Made by a program: the position numbers and the translations under genes. From the NCBI RefSeq assembly GCF_963576615.1, contig NC_088715.1, forward strand, positions 28,906,463-28,970,462: a stretch of DNA of 64,000 nt. The letters are read 5' to 3'. The stretch comes from Watersipora subatra (taxonomy: Eukaryota; Bryozoa; Gymnolaemata; Cheilostomatida; Watersiporidae). Below are positions 45,701 to 56,310 of this stretch, in pieces (position 1 is the first letter of the stretch; each line of letters starts with the position of its first letter). The notes beneath the pieces are model-generated. The model ran no database searches and was not told the origin of the DNA. It saw only the letters and a program-made list of their open reading frames with translations.

Positions 45701-48700
45701 CTTTAGAGAAGAACCACAGCTTCCCAATAATAAGATACAAGCTGAAAGACGATTTGAACAGTTGCTAAAACGTTTCAGGAAGGACGAGGCATACAAAGCA
45801 GAATACTGCACCTTCATGAAAGAGTTGATCTCCAACAACCATGCTGAGTTAGCACCCAGCAACACCAAAGATAAGGAAACATGGTACATTCCTCATTTCG
45901 GAGTGTACCATCCCAAGAAGAAAAAACTGCGCATCGTTTTCGACGCTAGCGCAAAACATATGGGCAAGTCGCTTAATGAGTTATTGCTGACTGGACCCGA
46001 TCAGATGAACAACTTAGTTGGAATCTTACTAAGGTTTCGCCAGAATACCATAGCACTGTCATGTGACGTGCAGAAAATGTTCCATAACTTCATCGTAGCA
46101 CCAGAACACCGCGATTTCTTGCGGTTTCTGTGGATAGATGACGCTACAGAACAGATCGTGGAATATAGGATGACACGTCACTTGTTTGGAGCTACCTCTT
46201 CACCAGGAGTAGCTACTTTTGCACTCCGAAAAATTGCCTCTGAACACAAAGAAGACAAACCAGAAGCCTGGAAGTTTATTACTGAAAACTTCTATGTCGA
46301 CGACGGCATCATGAGCACCGAAGCAATCGAAGACGCCATAAAGCTTGTAAAGGACACGATAGAGGTATGTAGCAGTGCCAACCTAAGACTACACAAATTT
46401 GTCAGCAACAGTCGAAAGCTATTAAACACAATCCCTATTTCTGAGAGAGCAAGCGAGGTACAAGGATTAGACCTCCTGAAAGACAAGCTGCCAACAGAAA
46501 GGACACTAGGCCTTGAGTGGTGCTCCAATAGCGACACCATCATGTTTAAAAATAGCATGACAACTAAGCCTTTCACTAAAAGAGGAATACTTTCGGTCAT
46601 TTCGCAACTATATGACCCACTTGGACTACTGGCTCCCTTCACATTGCTCGGCAAAAACATCATGCAAAAGGCCTGTCAAAGCTCAGTTGAGTGGGATGAA
46701 GAAGTTCCCTCTGATATTAAGACCGAGTGGATGACCTGGATGGAATCGCTCTCCGACTTGGAAAAGCTAAAGATTAGCAGGTGTATAAAACCACCTGAAT
46801 TTGGTGAAATAGCTCGCACAGAACTCCATCACTTCTGCGATGGCAGTCTGTCTGGCTACGGAGCTTGTTCATATGTAAGATTCACCAACAAACACCAACA
46901 GGTACATGTAGCATTGCTCATTGCAAAATCCAGAGTTGTGCCGCTGAAGTCTACAATGACTGTGCCTCGTCTAGAGCTGCAGGCCGCAGTTGAGGCAGCA
47001 CACTTGAGCAATGTGCTCCGATCAGAGCTACAGATGGACTTTGATGCAGAGTTCTTCTGGTCAGATTCCCAAATCACACTAGGAAGAATAAAAAATAGCA
47101 ATGCACGCTACCACATGTTCGTAGCCAACCGAGTAAAGGAGATACGCAGTCTGTCTCACCCCGATCAATGGTTCTTCATCGCAGGATCAATGAACCCTGC
47201 TGACATAGTTTCTCGAGGATCCCGTGTGAAAAATTTGCAGCAATTTAGGTGGTGGGAAGGTCCTGAGTTTCTGCAAACTTTGAACATTACACCCCTGTCT
47301 GGAAATCAAACAGATTATCAACAAGTTGCAGATGAAGACCCTGAACTAAAGCATGTCAAGACAGCTCTGCAATGCCAGTCTAAAGAAATGAAAGTTGCAG
47401 AAAACATCTTCAGCAAGTTCAGCTCCTGGAAAAGCCTCGTTCGAGCCATAGCAAACTGTAAAAAAATGATATCGAATAAATGTTGGAAGAAGCCTATACT
47501 CACTGTGGATGACCTAAAAGAAACCGAGAAAGTCATCATAAAAATGGCACAACTTGAAGCCTATGAGCAAGACATCAAACACATCAACAAAGGAACTACC
47601 TGGAAACAGAGTAGCATTGCCAAACTGAATCCATATCTAGACCCCGACCAACTACTGCGTATTGGTGGGAGGGCAAAAAATTCGACTGCCCTAAGTCTTC
47701 CAGAAAGACACCCACTCATAATACCCAAGAACACCCACATAGCCAAGCTTTTAGTAAGATATTACCATCAAAAAGTATATCATCAAGGGAGAACAACAAC
47801 CCTCGGAGCTCTAAGAGGAGCTGGTTATTGGGTCATTCGAGGAAATAAGCTAGTCAAGGACGCCATATACGAATGCGTGGTCTGTAAGAGACTTAGAGGA
47901 AAGACCGCAGACCAGCAGATGGGTGACCTGCCCAAAGAAAGAACAGAACCTGGATACCCATTTACTCACGTTGGAATCGACTGCTTTGGGCCCTACACGG
48001 TGAAAGACAGGAGAACAGAAGCAAAACGATGGGGTCTTATTTTCGTTTGCCTATATTCTAAGGGCATACACATTGAGCTTCTAGAACAAATGTCCACCGA
48101 CGCCTTTTTGAACGCTTTGAGGTGCTTTATGTGCATACGAGGTCCAGTGAGTACTATATACTGCGACCAAGGCACTAATTTCATAGGCGCCAGAAATGAA
48201 CTAGAGAAACAGCTGGAATGTATCAGCCAAGAAGCTAGAAATAAGGTCAAAGATGACATGATCAAATTCAAGTTCAACGCTCCCTCTGCTAGTCACACAG
48301 GAGGCCTGTGGGAGCGGAGCATTAAAACTGTCAAGGCTGTGCTAAATGGTATGACACAAACCTTCAAAGGACGATTAGACACCCCCAGCCTTCGAACCGC
48401 CTTCTATGAAGCGATGTATACAGTCAATAGTCGACCACTGGCGACCGACAATTTAACCAACCCATCAGAAACATTTATCACTCCAAATCACCTTTTGACA
48501 GCCAAACCTCAAACCTTATCAACCACGCCAGGAGACTTTGACAACCAAGAAATCTATGGCAGAAAACAATGGCGGAAGGTACAGCAATTCGCAAACATAT
48601 TTTGGGAACAATGGAAGGTAGACTATCTTTGCACACTAGACACTCGCCAAAAATGGCAAAGCAAGTGCCAGAACCTAGTCGAAGGTGACATTGTTTTGCT

Positions 48701-48905
48701 GACCGATGACAACGCTCCCAGGAATCAATGGCGGACAGGGGTGATCGAGGAAACTTTCCCAGGGAAAGATAATCTAGTGAGGCGTGTAAAGATTCGTCTC
48801 ACGAATAAGATGCTAGATAGGAAGGGGAAACAAATGGAGGCAGCTTCTGTACTGGAAAGGCCAGTTCAAAAACTGGTGCTTCTCCTCCCTGCAAAACGTG
48901 ACTAG
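42777..48905 (+). CDS. BEL/Pao gag-pol polyprotein, intact
   Basis: 2042 residues. In order: a charged coiled coil (about 165-220), a Thr/Ala/Pro/Gln-rich 15-residue repeat region (about 238-350), a DUF1759-like gag domain (408-555), cysteine knuckles (C648/C651/H656/C661, C682/C685/H690/C695, then CNTC at 701-704), and protease LLDSQSDASFI with Asp783. Reverse transcriptase has Asp1097 and YVDD (1173-1176); RNase H has Asp1355, Glu1400, Asp1430 and Asp1476. Integrase has H1664/H1669/C1700/C1703 and Asp1735, Asp1797 and Glu1846. The C-terminus (about 1940-2035) is DUF5641-like. The protease has Gln where most aspartic proteases have Gly (DSQ), a variant I associate with some BEL/Pao groups. 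No env follows. All catalytic residues are present. Confidence 0.97.
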   Translation: MSGNGLDSDQLSEPSQNTEQIDDSGQSEILVAVVSQSELLDENPVSASDAADSIVGADQQRRSQRETKLSLKARENRCLELSHSLLQSMSEQLHKNEEFLRHADSQLYQTVEVFLTDLDKNTAVIHSQINELQKASEVQPDVNVTALYEQYRADVNIMFEYGTRRREEEMHDREEERRVQELEQAVEESRRKLEEDMKVMTAMMEARRARMQTLLQQQTTSPVDMRRFSSPSIHTSTQSAHAVTAQVQQASTVSTHAAPAQVQQASTVSTLAAPPHVRSTLAASTRELQTSTVPTSAASPPVELAHAALMPTVSTHVQQTHTWPTHVQPTQTVSAYAAPLHAPQAGAPIISTPSAQAFIPKTPSLVTKPYPYVPNGSPYQSSMTESHPAEVAKAITDHMHISLIAPPEPGVFTGDPLQYADWRVAYNYLIGARAGSPIEKLHRLRKYVDGEAKETISGYFRLQTEDAYQEALQTLDEEFGRPDLVEDGFRDKLESWPKIGKFDKDALKKYSIFLKQCVAAQSSLNNLKVLSDKRENKKFIKCLPEWVANRWLTIVTEEEEKQGFPPFSRYASFVAFQAKVSNNSLRESGESANYKGKNDSADAYHNKTRQGQRSSEGASKGKRQFGEAPAKTSQINAHQTSTQAATNCLYCKKGRHKTTECRSLTKLPYKDKCSFVTENKLCFRCLNSGHHKKECKSNVTCNTCNNTHPTAFHFIPRDKSTAENDTKGSSADKKDDSNERTDGKPKALNANAIKQQSQKLLSMIVPVFVTHNNKQELVYALLDSQSDASFISKDIAEKITPPYTQEDVTIRTLNGETTKKLKRYNLLLKGFGAANLEQLKISAYEQDDIPCNRAQIPNRNHVRNMPHLRSIERNLPPKLDIPVALLIGTDCSQALMPRETISGADGLPFAIKTLFGWTLCGQVSECNHVQHVHTTALSKEEHNLSRMSQNDMKFLELLNDGLTKLENGSVSLPLPFREEPQLPNNKIQAERRFEQLLKRFRKDEAYKAEYCTFMKELISNNHAELAPSNTKDKETWYIPHFGVYHPKKKKLRIVFDASAKHMGKSLNELLLTGPDQMNNLVGILLRFRQNTIALSCDVQKMFHNFIVAPEHRDFLRFLWIDDATEQIVEYRMTRHLFGATSSPGVATFALRKIASEHKEDKPEAWKFITENFYVDDGIMSTEAIEDAIKLVKDTIEVCSSANLRLHKFVSNSRKLLNTIPISERASEVQGLDLLKDKLPTERTLGLEWCSNSDTIMFKNSMTTKPFTKRGILSVISQLYDPLGLLAPFTLLGKNIMQKACQSSVEWDEEVPSDIKTEWMTWMESLSDLEKLKISRCIKPPEFGEIARTELHHFCDGSLSGYGACSYVRFTNKHQQVHVALLIAKSRVVPLKSTMTVPRLELQAAVEAAHLSNVLRSELQMDFDAEFFWSDSQITLGRIKNSNARYHMFVANRVKEIRSLSHPDQWFFIAGSMNPADIVSRGSRVKNLQQFRWWEGPEFLQTLNITPLSGNQTDYQQVADEDPELKHVKTALQCQSKEMKVAENIFSKFSSWKSLVRAIANCKKMISNKCWKKPILTVDDLKETEKVIIKMAQLEAYEQDIKHINKGTTWKQSSIAKLNPYLDPDQLLRIGGRAKNSTALSLPERHPLIIPKNTHIAKLLVRYYHQKVYHQGRTTTLGALRGAGYWVIRGNKLVKDAIYECVVCKRLRGKTADQQMGDLPKERTEPGYPFTHVGIDCFGPYTVKDRRTEAKRWGLIFVCLYSKGIHIELLEQMSTDAFLNALRCFMCIRGPVSTIYCDQGTNFIGARNELEKQLECISQEARNKVKDDMIKFKFNAPSASHTGGLWERSIKTVKAVLNGMTQTFKGRLDTPSLRTAFYEAMYTVNSRPLATDNLTNPSETFITPNHLLTAKPQTLSTTPGDFDNQEIYGRKQWRKVQQFANIFWEQWKVDYLCTLDTRQKWQSKCQNLVEGDIVLLTDDNAPRNQWRTGVIEETFPGKDNLVRRVKIRLTNKMLDRKGKQMEAASVLERPVQKLVLLLPAKRD
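43490..43830 (+). repeat. 45-bp tandem repeats inside BEL/Pao gag
   Basis: Two near-perfect 45-bp units encode QVQQASTVSTHAAPA, and three or four degenerate ones follow. The unit keeps the frame (15 codons). The low-complexity linker separates the coiled coil from the gag core. The complementary strand is open for 177 codons here as a by-product. Confidence 0.85.
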
Positions 48906-49042
48906 TTGTGAGCAGTGGTGCACATGGTAATATAGATAGTCTATTATAGCATATAGTAGTAGTTTAGTAGCTATAATATCTCAACTGTAGCAGTAGTACA
49001 ATATTCTTACAACTTTTCGATCTGGTTAATTTTGCCAAAATT
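48906..49042 (+). other. BEL/Pao 3' untranslated region
   Basis: Short spacer between the gag-pol stop and the polypurine tract. No env or accessory frame. Confidence 0.8.
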
Positions 49043-49052
49043 AAGGTGGGAG
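49043..49052 (+). promoter_or_regulatory. BEL/Pao polypurine tract
   Basis: AAGGTGGGAG directly before the 3' LTR, with one T interrupting the purines. Primer for plus-strand synthesis. Confidence 0.75.
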
Positions 49053-49706
49053 TGTGAAGGAAATATTTGACCTGAGATGGCTCCACAGACGTCATGCCTT
49101 TGTCCTCATTTTTTATTGCTGCCAGTGGGTGGTCAAGCCAACCCCTGACCTTTGTGGCGTGGCGTGTCCGGTCCCAATTGATTCATAGATATGGCCGGAT
49201 GTAACACACACCAATAAAATTTAGAGAAAACACCATGTCACAACACTGTACAACCAGATCAGCAGTTTTTGCTCTTTCTTAGTTAGTTTACTGTTTGCCT
49301 TCATGCAATCAACATATCAATATTTTGCTTCGATCATATTTCATTATTCTATATTCAGCTTATATTCAACAATGTGCCTGACATTGGAGGCAAAAGGTCA
49401 GTCAACCGCATATGCATATTTCTATACTTTCTTGAATATTATTGTTATTATTTGGCTTAAATCATACATTCATTCATACGTTTTATTATTGTGCTAATTA
49501 TATCATGTAATTGCATTTAATTCTATCAAGGTTAACTTGTAGTTTTATCTTAATATCGTCTATTACAGACTTCACGGCAGATGCTGATGTTAGATACATA
49601 TAGTAATAAAGTTACACAATTAAAGCATCACCAGTAGAAGCCTTATTCTCTTCTAGTCAGCACAGTTGTTGCCGCTTTTTATAAGTGAAGTTTTAAGAAC
49701 TTCACA
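49053..49706 (+). repeat. BEL/Pao 3' LTR
   Basis: 654 bp, matching the 5' LTR base for base as far as I can read, including its 64-codon chance frame (49303-49497). Target duplication GTTTA follows. Confidence 0.97.
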
Positions 49707-49711
49707 GTTTA

Positions 49712-51405
49712 TTTTGTACTATATATGTATAGAACATTGATGATTTATACAAGAGGGTGTTTGAATTAGATATTTACTATGGGTTTCTATACCCCTCTAT
49801 ATGAAAATTTCGCCTTACCATGCCAACACTGGAATGAATTAAAACTGTATGGCGAGTGTCTACTGTATTCTGAACTAGTCACAAATAAGAGTGGAGATAG
49901 ACCATGCATTTATTGATGCATGTTTATTTGATGCATGATATAGGCTTATTGTTAATTAACATACCAAATACACTAGCAAAATGTTGTCTATTAAAATTTT
50001 TTTGTTAACTGAGTATTCGGAAGCTGAAGTGTTTTTATTAACAGACTATGCCACGAAATTCGAAGGATATTTTGTGACAAATTGTTATGGTGGATAACAA
50101 CAATTGTTTTTGTCATCCTCAAAACAGCAGGAATTCGATTGCTATTTGTTTAGAAACTATGATGCATGGTCCAATAATGTTCACTAGTGAGGCATTAGAA
50201 ATAGTTTGCTCCGATGTTTACTAGTTCATTAACCAGTTCTTGTTATAAATGACAATAAATTCTATGATCTACTCTCGTTGGTTACAAATTGTTAAATTTC
50301 GACAAATTGCTTTGTCTAAATTTCTTAGATATTTTCTGATGTACAAATTATTGCATGCATCTGTGACATCTCGTGACCTTGGTTTGCAAGTCTGTTTTTC
50401 CTTAAAAGCTACTTATAATTATAATAGTGACTACCTGAGTTGGATAATTGGTGTGTCCCTTCTTACGAGCTCCTGCCAACCCCTCTTTTTCTTGTCATCA
50501 CACACCATTTGAAATATTTAATTATATTTTTAGTTGAATTACTAACTTTAATCAATAGAAAGAAACTGTTTAATGATACGTATTGATGGCTAAGTAGTAG
50601 AAAGAGTTCATTAAACAATTGCTCAGCTTGGTTGCTATTACTGCTAAAATAAAACTAGATACTAGAAATAGAAATAAAGACAAAAATGTTTTTTTCTATG
50701 ATATTCTTTTTTCTTTGTAGTAGTGCCTTGATCAGTACAAACAAAAATTATTTATCTATGTCATCTCCATGAATGTAGTTTAAAAATGGGAAGCTTGGGA
50801 GCATGAACTACGTAGATATAACAGGTTTAAAAACAAGTCCGAAAAAACTTTATTTCATCCAAAACCTTTGTGCACTTGTGTGTCTACAGACAAAACAAAT
50901 CTAAGATTCTCCTACGTCCTATGTTATTTTACAATAATATCCTCTGCATTTTTATTACTCTTCAAACAATTAAATTTAGAGTTTCCCAATGCTCCCCAAA
51001 TTTAGAGTTTTCCCAATGCAAGGCTCGATTAACGCTTTAACAATTTTTGTTTTCCAGAAATTGTGTGATGCTGTTCACTGCGCAACCAATGAGGTGACAC
51101 AATGCTAGTCAAGTGCAAAGGTCATGCAGTGCGCCGACCTGACAGCATGCTTGTCTCAAGTATAACCATGGAGGTTATATATGTATATACATACACATGG
51201 ATATACAGTGTGTATATGCATGTGTCAGCACTAGCAGTTTTCTAGACCTAATCAGATGTATATGAGCATATATATTCATTAGCAAGATTACGCAGAAAGA
51301 GTTCACGACGAGATACTTGAAGCAAATATATGGGTAGGCTGAGGGCTTCCCTGATATGAGCAAGAGACCTGTGTGGGTCAAGACCCGCACGTCAAGAACA
51401 ACTTT
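49712..51405. other. Intron, no gene seen
   Basis: AT-rich DNA to the right of the BEL/Pao element. The block ATCTAAGATTCTCCTACGTC (about 50900) recurs at about 56487, a short dispersed repeat of unknown class. Confidence 0.45.
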
Positions 51406-51831
51406 GCCTGTCTTGAAAAACCGTTGTTTTTGTGGAGTTGTCCCCGTTGAGCGGGCGAGCAAAACAACAGCTTGTCACAAGACGCACTGCACCTGATGCA
51501 TCAGCTGCACTTATAAGGAGTTCTCTTCCGTCTATGTGGCTTGGCTGCGATGTTATGTCGGTCACTCCATTAGTAATCATAACGGATTTCGCACAAACAT
51601 TTATGTAGAAAAAAATAAGATATAAACGTTTAACCAGAGACCAGTCTCTGCGGTAATCTTTAGTAGAACTTGAGAATAAAATAAATTAAAAATAAAATCA
51701 ATAAGAACAAATAGAACTGACTGATACAAATAAAACTGACTGAGCGCACAAATAACAACATGTTTAGTTGCTGCTGTTGCCTAAGTTCTCAGATTCTACT
51801 AAAGTTTACAACAGAGACAGGTCTCTGGTTT
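51406..51831 (+). mobile_element. Foldback element family E, truncated copy
   Basis: Has one full arm (about 51406-51669: GCCTGTCTTGAAAAACCG to CTTTAGTAGAAC), the AT-rich spacer, and only the first 36 bp or so of the second arm (TTCTACTAAAGTTTACAACA). The full element is at 62517-63180. Loss of most of one arm suggests deletion through hairpin formation or an ancestral half element. Confidence 0.75.
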
Positions 51832-54721
51832 CTAGAAAATACACCGATTAGTCAATCTTATACTACTAACTATTTTTTGCCATTGGTAATTAAAAAGGAA
51901 ATTGTGTGGCATACATAACGGAATAGTTTTCTAGCTTAAACTTGTTTTGATTCTTCTTATGGTTTCTTATTCCAAAAACTAACTGAAAGAACTACTGTGT
52001 GATTAATTTCGCTTTGTTTGTTAATGAATAATGCATAACTTTATTACTTTCGTCAGCTTTCGTTACGTGACAAATGTGGAATATGTAATTTAAGCAAATG
52101 CCAATAGTTGAAAGTCTAACCAGGTTTGACTCAATGTGTCACATTAATTGGTGAAGTTAGGAGGCTTTTGTGGGAAAGCTTGCCATGCTATGGTCAGAGA
52201 AGGAAATATTGTGTGAACTGACAATGCTCAGGTCGTTAGGTGCACGCAGTGAGTCTTCAGTAGCCTTGACTGGCCTTTCACATGTAGCCTTAACTATCAT
52301 TTAATATGTACAGTGATCCCTCGCCACTTTTCGGTTCACCGTTTACTATTTCAGTACATCGGTCGCTGTAAAAAATGTTCATGAAAATTGTAGTTAGCGA
52401 AAAATTATTAAAAATAAAAACAAAGAGGTATGCCTCGCTGCTTTGCCAGTCATCTTTCAGCAGTTCAGTATTTCGCGAAGTAAAAAATGTATTATTTGAA
52501 AATAAAAAAATTGAAGACAATTGATATAAATAAATAGCGACGATATAATACATAAAATACATAAATCTCTTTCATCGTCTAGCCCAGTGAGATCCTTCTG
52601 TGAGCATCATTATGCTAGAAGCCGTCTCAGTTTGTTTTTTCCTGTTACATTTTGTAAAGCGTAGAAGTGCAACATGCTTGTGCCGTCCTTCGTCATGACT
52701 GGTTAACACCATTGACCTTGAAAATTGTCCAATGAACTTAGGAGAATGAAAAAAATGCCTACTGAAAAAGTGATTACTAAAAGTTACTGTTTTAAGCGAG
52801 TTAGCTAATTTCTATTTCGCCATAACACCCGTGGGGGTTGCAGAACTCGATTTCTTCTTCCTTCATGCATGTCCTTTTTGACCTGTCCAACCATGTCATT
52901 TTCAGCATCTCTTGGCTAGTTACTTTGTGTTTGTTTTCCTCATATTCAATTGTTGGTTACTCATGTAACCAATCCTCTTCATTTCTTCCCTCGGTGCTCT
53001 ATTACAAGCAAGACACAAAATTTGTAGTAAATGTTCAGCATTGCAATATTACTTTTGCTAGAAATTAAACCAGTATTTTGTTTAAGCTTGTTCACAATTT
53101 GTTTTCTGTGATGTTTTTTATTCATTACCAGTTTAGCTTATGTTTACAACTTAATTTGTGGTTACAAAGGTTTCAAAATACACTAAAAAACTCTCAGATA
53201 ATCCCAATACGACCTACATACTTACATAAAGAAAACGGCAAAATCATCCATACTATAACAATGTCTGCTCTAAAATTCTCCGTCACTCAAATGTTTCTAT
53301 CAAAAAAGACCTGTAGGTTTGTTCTTTTATATCTAAGCATGACCAATGGGAACCATCACAGCAATGCAAGTTTCTTGATGTGACTGCCTTCTGGAGGTCT
53401 TGGCAAATTTTAAGACACTCATGTAGGGCCTATTCATGAGTCTTCCTTGCGAACAGCTCAGTTAAGAACACTGTATCATTATTTATCATTATTTATCATT
53501 ATTGATCATATTTATCGTATCATTAACAGCTGTATCGTATTATTTTACAAATAGTGTTAACTGTATCCTCATTTTAAGATTGTGCTGAGACTTCGTTATT
53601 ACGACGTAAAAATCTGTTTCTTTCAATCTGTGGAAAGTCACAACCCTAATAAGCATGTTTAATTTGAGGCCTGTTGCTTGTTTCCCTTCTCTGACTCTGG
53701 TCCATTTGGTTGGCACCTAATTAATTAATTCTGACAGCTCTTTTTCTGGTTTTCTTTGCACTCTACCCAATCACTTTTAAGACTTTTTGTAAGACACTAA
53801 TATAGTTGGGAATTTCCATTCTCAACAACTCACTTCAGAACATTAAGCCAGTGCTAATTGCAGCTGATAACTATATGGATAGGTTTAGTTGGATCCAAGC
53901 ATTTCTCAAGGGCTAGGATAAAAACACTCTGCCATTCTCTTCAGTAGAACAAGACCGTGAAGTAATCGCTAAAGCTGAAACTCAAAGACTTGAATGTTGT
54001 TTGCTCTGCCAATGCTGTTTAGCACTGAAGTGGCTACGTTGTGGTTATTAGTGTAATTGATCTATTCTCCCTTCCTTTCTCAGCAGTGTTGTCAGAGGGA
54101 ACTGTTGCAATTAGCTACTATATCTCTCTTTAGTAAGAAGTGTCAGACTCTAATCCAGCGTGTCAATTTTGATAAAATAAAGCACTCAAGTAGTGCGATT
54201 ATTCCTTCTTACAAGCGTGTTATGTATTCAGAGGGCTGAATCTCTTGTCTTGGTTTAATAGAACCAGTCACAGCCATCTGACAGGCCTGGGCAAGTGACC
54301 TATGGCAGCTATCGTAATGTGACGAGCTAGTCGTTACCATCTCAAATATTTAGCTTAAATAAGATTTTTATTCAACCATCACATTCAGGATGACTCATGC
54401 GATAAAAATTATCTACTTACCTTCGTCAATTTCAATGTTTTGATTTGTGTATTTTTCAATTGGTATTGTTTTTGGCATTTATCTAATAGAAATAACTCAT
54501 TGTTTAGTGTGATAGCTTTAATCGAATTTAAATATAGTATGCAAAGTACACTTTTGAAAGTTTCTAACATTCCTTAGTAAAACATTTCATAACCTTTTGA
54601 GTGCTATCAGTAGGAAATGCCGAGTGTTTATCATATCATTGGTTTAAAATGGTGTTTATCATGGAAAGTAAATATCTAACTAAAAACACAAATGGATGGA
54701 GCTGTTTTCTTCTTTCGGCAG
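51832..54721. other. Intron, no gene seen
   Basis: Includes an ATTTATCATT tandem run at 53478-53510. Small frames (52838-53383) are Phe/Ser-rich and unsupported. It ends in the acceptor TTCTTCTTTCGGCAG. Confidence 0.45.
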
Positions 54722-54949
54722 GAACAGATGAGCGAACGCTGCCGCGAAGCATGAGTCGGGACAAAATGTTTAACATTGTATCACCATCTGCAAGTGGACA
54801 CTCAGTACTTTCTACCGCCTCTGATGATGGGGCGCTTTCTCGCGGCTCCAGCGCCGCCTTCTCTTGTGATCAGAATGTTACCGCCGCAAGAGACACAGAC
54901 AGTGACAATACTCGTCATCGGCATGGTGTAGGAGAATACCACCTCACTA
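54722..54949 (+). CDS. Host gene exon, Ser-rich segment
   Basis: 228 nt, CTTCTTTCGGCAG before and A/GTAAGT after, phase 1-1, 75 whole codons. GC-richer than its flanks. It reads TDERTLPRSMSRDKMFNIVS, then SGHSVLSTASDDGALSRGSS, ending in HGVGEYHLT. LPRSMSRD is a basophilic-kinase or 14-3-3-like context, and DTDSDN is acidic. Both splice sites are consensus, and the frame is open well beyond chance with respect to composition. This is one of the best-supported exons. Confidence 0.85.
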
Positions 54950-55904
54950 GTAAGTCTCCTTTCTAATGAATGTTTTGGCGAATAATTTGTTCTCGCACAT
55001 CTTTACTGTTTATGCTTCATGTATTTCCTATGACATCACTCAGGTACTACAGTTATATGCAAAATATCTTCATCTAGTTTCTCCTGGATAAGGTTTGATC
55101 CTCTATAATGTGAATCTATGAATATTACTACTACAAACGCTTTAGGAACACACATCTAGTTGCTAGTAATTGCTAGGATGTAGATATAAAACATGTTATT
55201 TAAACTACGCAGTGTTAAAGGGACAAATATTCACACTATACTACGATTGATGAACATAACTACTAATTTCATCAAATGCTTAGATTTCAAATGATAAAAC
55301 TACAAAAGGTAGGAGTTGTTTTCTCGGTTCCATTATTCCCCGCCATCAATGCAAGACAATTTGTAATGCTTACCATAGAAAACGCTATATACTAAAATAA
55401 ACCTTTTTAAATTATCACCGATATCAGAGATTGGACATTAACTACTGTAGATGCATCTCATCATCCAACAATTCAGCCTAGATCTGTGAACACACCCGAT
55501 TCATTCAGCTCTACCTGCCACTATTGCCTTGACAATCAGTCACAAGTGCTTCCTTATCACACCCATCACAGCCACCAAGGTTAGAGGCTGCTCATGGACC
55601 TGTCTTTGGCCCATGGCTTTGTATAACTGATATAAACTAATATAAACTAGTATTCAGACTGCCAATTTGTCTACATGCCCACTTTAGATGAGTAGATAAC
55701 TCCGAAGTTTGTCAAACTTGCAACAACGACGTAATATAGACACTGTTTTGCTTCTATGCTAGTTTGAGGTTACTACTATTAACATGCTTCTTGTTTACAT
55801 TAAAATAGAAACCTCACAGTATTTTTTGAACATGTATGTGGTAAAGTTCAGTAGTGTCTCACTATCGATTTTATTAAATATTAAAAAATTTTTTTTTATT
55901 GCAG
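54950..55904. other. Intron
   Basis: No supported features. Confidence 0.5.
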
Positions 55905-55928
55905 TTAATCAGGATTTGTATGCTCCTG
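55905..55928 (+). CDS. Host gene, possible 24-nt microexon
   Basis: A very strong acceptor (TTTTTTTTTATTGCAG) opens TTAATCAGGATTTGTATGCT. With donor G/GTTTCA it is phase 1-1 and adds INQDLYAP. The alternative donor AGG/GTACAT (55939) is better placed but shifts to phase 0, which does not fit 56009. The exon at 54722 can also join 56009 directly in frame, so this piece would be optional. Confidence 0.4.
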
Positions 55929-56008
55929 GTTTCAACAGGGTACATTACTTTTATAATTGTCTTGTTTCGCTACCTAATGTCTACGTGCTTAATTTTTCTT
56001 GTAAAAAG

Positions 56009-56111
56009 GTAGCAGTTGTGGTTGTGGATCCTCCGCAGCGCAAACTCCAAACTCATTCACTCATTACCATCAGAACATTCCACATGCTCTGGGACGGTCA
56101 CAGACTAGCAG
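56009..56111 (+). CDS. Host gene exon, Cys/Ser/His segment
   Basis: 103 nt after TTTTTCTTGTAAAAAG and before AG/GTTAGT, entering phase 1 and leaving phase 2. Reads SSCGCGSSAAQTPNSFTHYH, then QNIPHALGRSQTS. The other frames either stop or leave in a phase that would meet a stop in the next exon. It marks the switch from phase-1 to phase-2 introns. Confidence 0.7.
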
Positions 56112-56189
56112 GTTAGTTTAACATATCCAGCTAAGGAACTTAGGCTTCAAGACTATAAAGACAATCTCTGGAATTTTTACTATAATATA

Positions 56190-56310
56190 CGCCGTGTTCG
56201 TTCGTCTCACTGGTTGGAAGTCGGGAAATAGATTGCTTCATTCCGGATTCGAACTTGTGACTATCAGCATGGTATACGCACAACTGCGCCCATCGACCAC
56301 CCGGTACAAT
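56190..56310 (-). mobile_element. tRNA-derived SINE, minus strand
   Basis: On the minus strand: GGGTGGTCGATGGGCGCAGT (A-box region), then CAAGTTCGAATCC (B box at 56245-56255, one mismatch), then GCAATCTATTTCCC, as in the copy at 18008. It lies in a host intron, opposite to the gene. Confidence 0.7.

Larger units (their letters stand above)
41044..49706 (+). mobile_element. Complete BEL/Pao LTR retrotransposon
   Basis: An 8663-bp element in the same orientation as the host gene, in the intron between 35219 and 54722. LTRs are 654 bp with TGTGAAG...CTTCACA ends. The 5-bp target duplication is GTTTA (41039-41043 and 49707-49711). The LTRs read as identical over their length by eye, and gag-pol is one unbroken 2042-codon frame, so insertion was recent. 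BEL/Pao identity comes from the domain set: DUF1759-type gag, DUF1758-type protease, Pao-type RT with YVDD, then RNase H, H2C2/DDE integrase and a C-terminal DUF5641-like domain. The 1.08-kb leader is unusually long and contains a 23-bp tandem array. I could not identify a primer-binding site. Confidence 0.97.
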
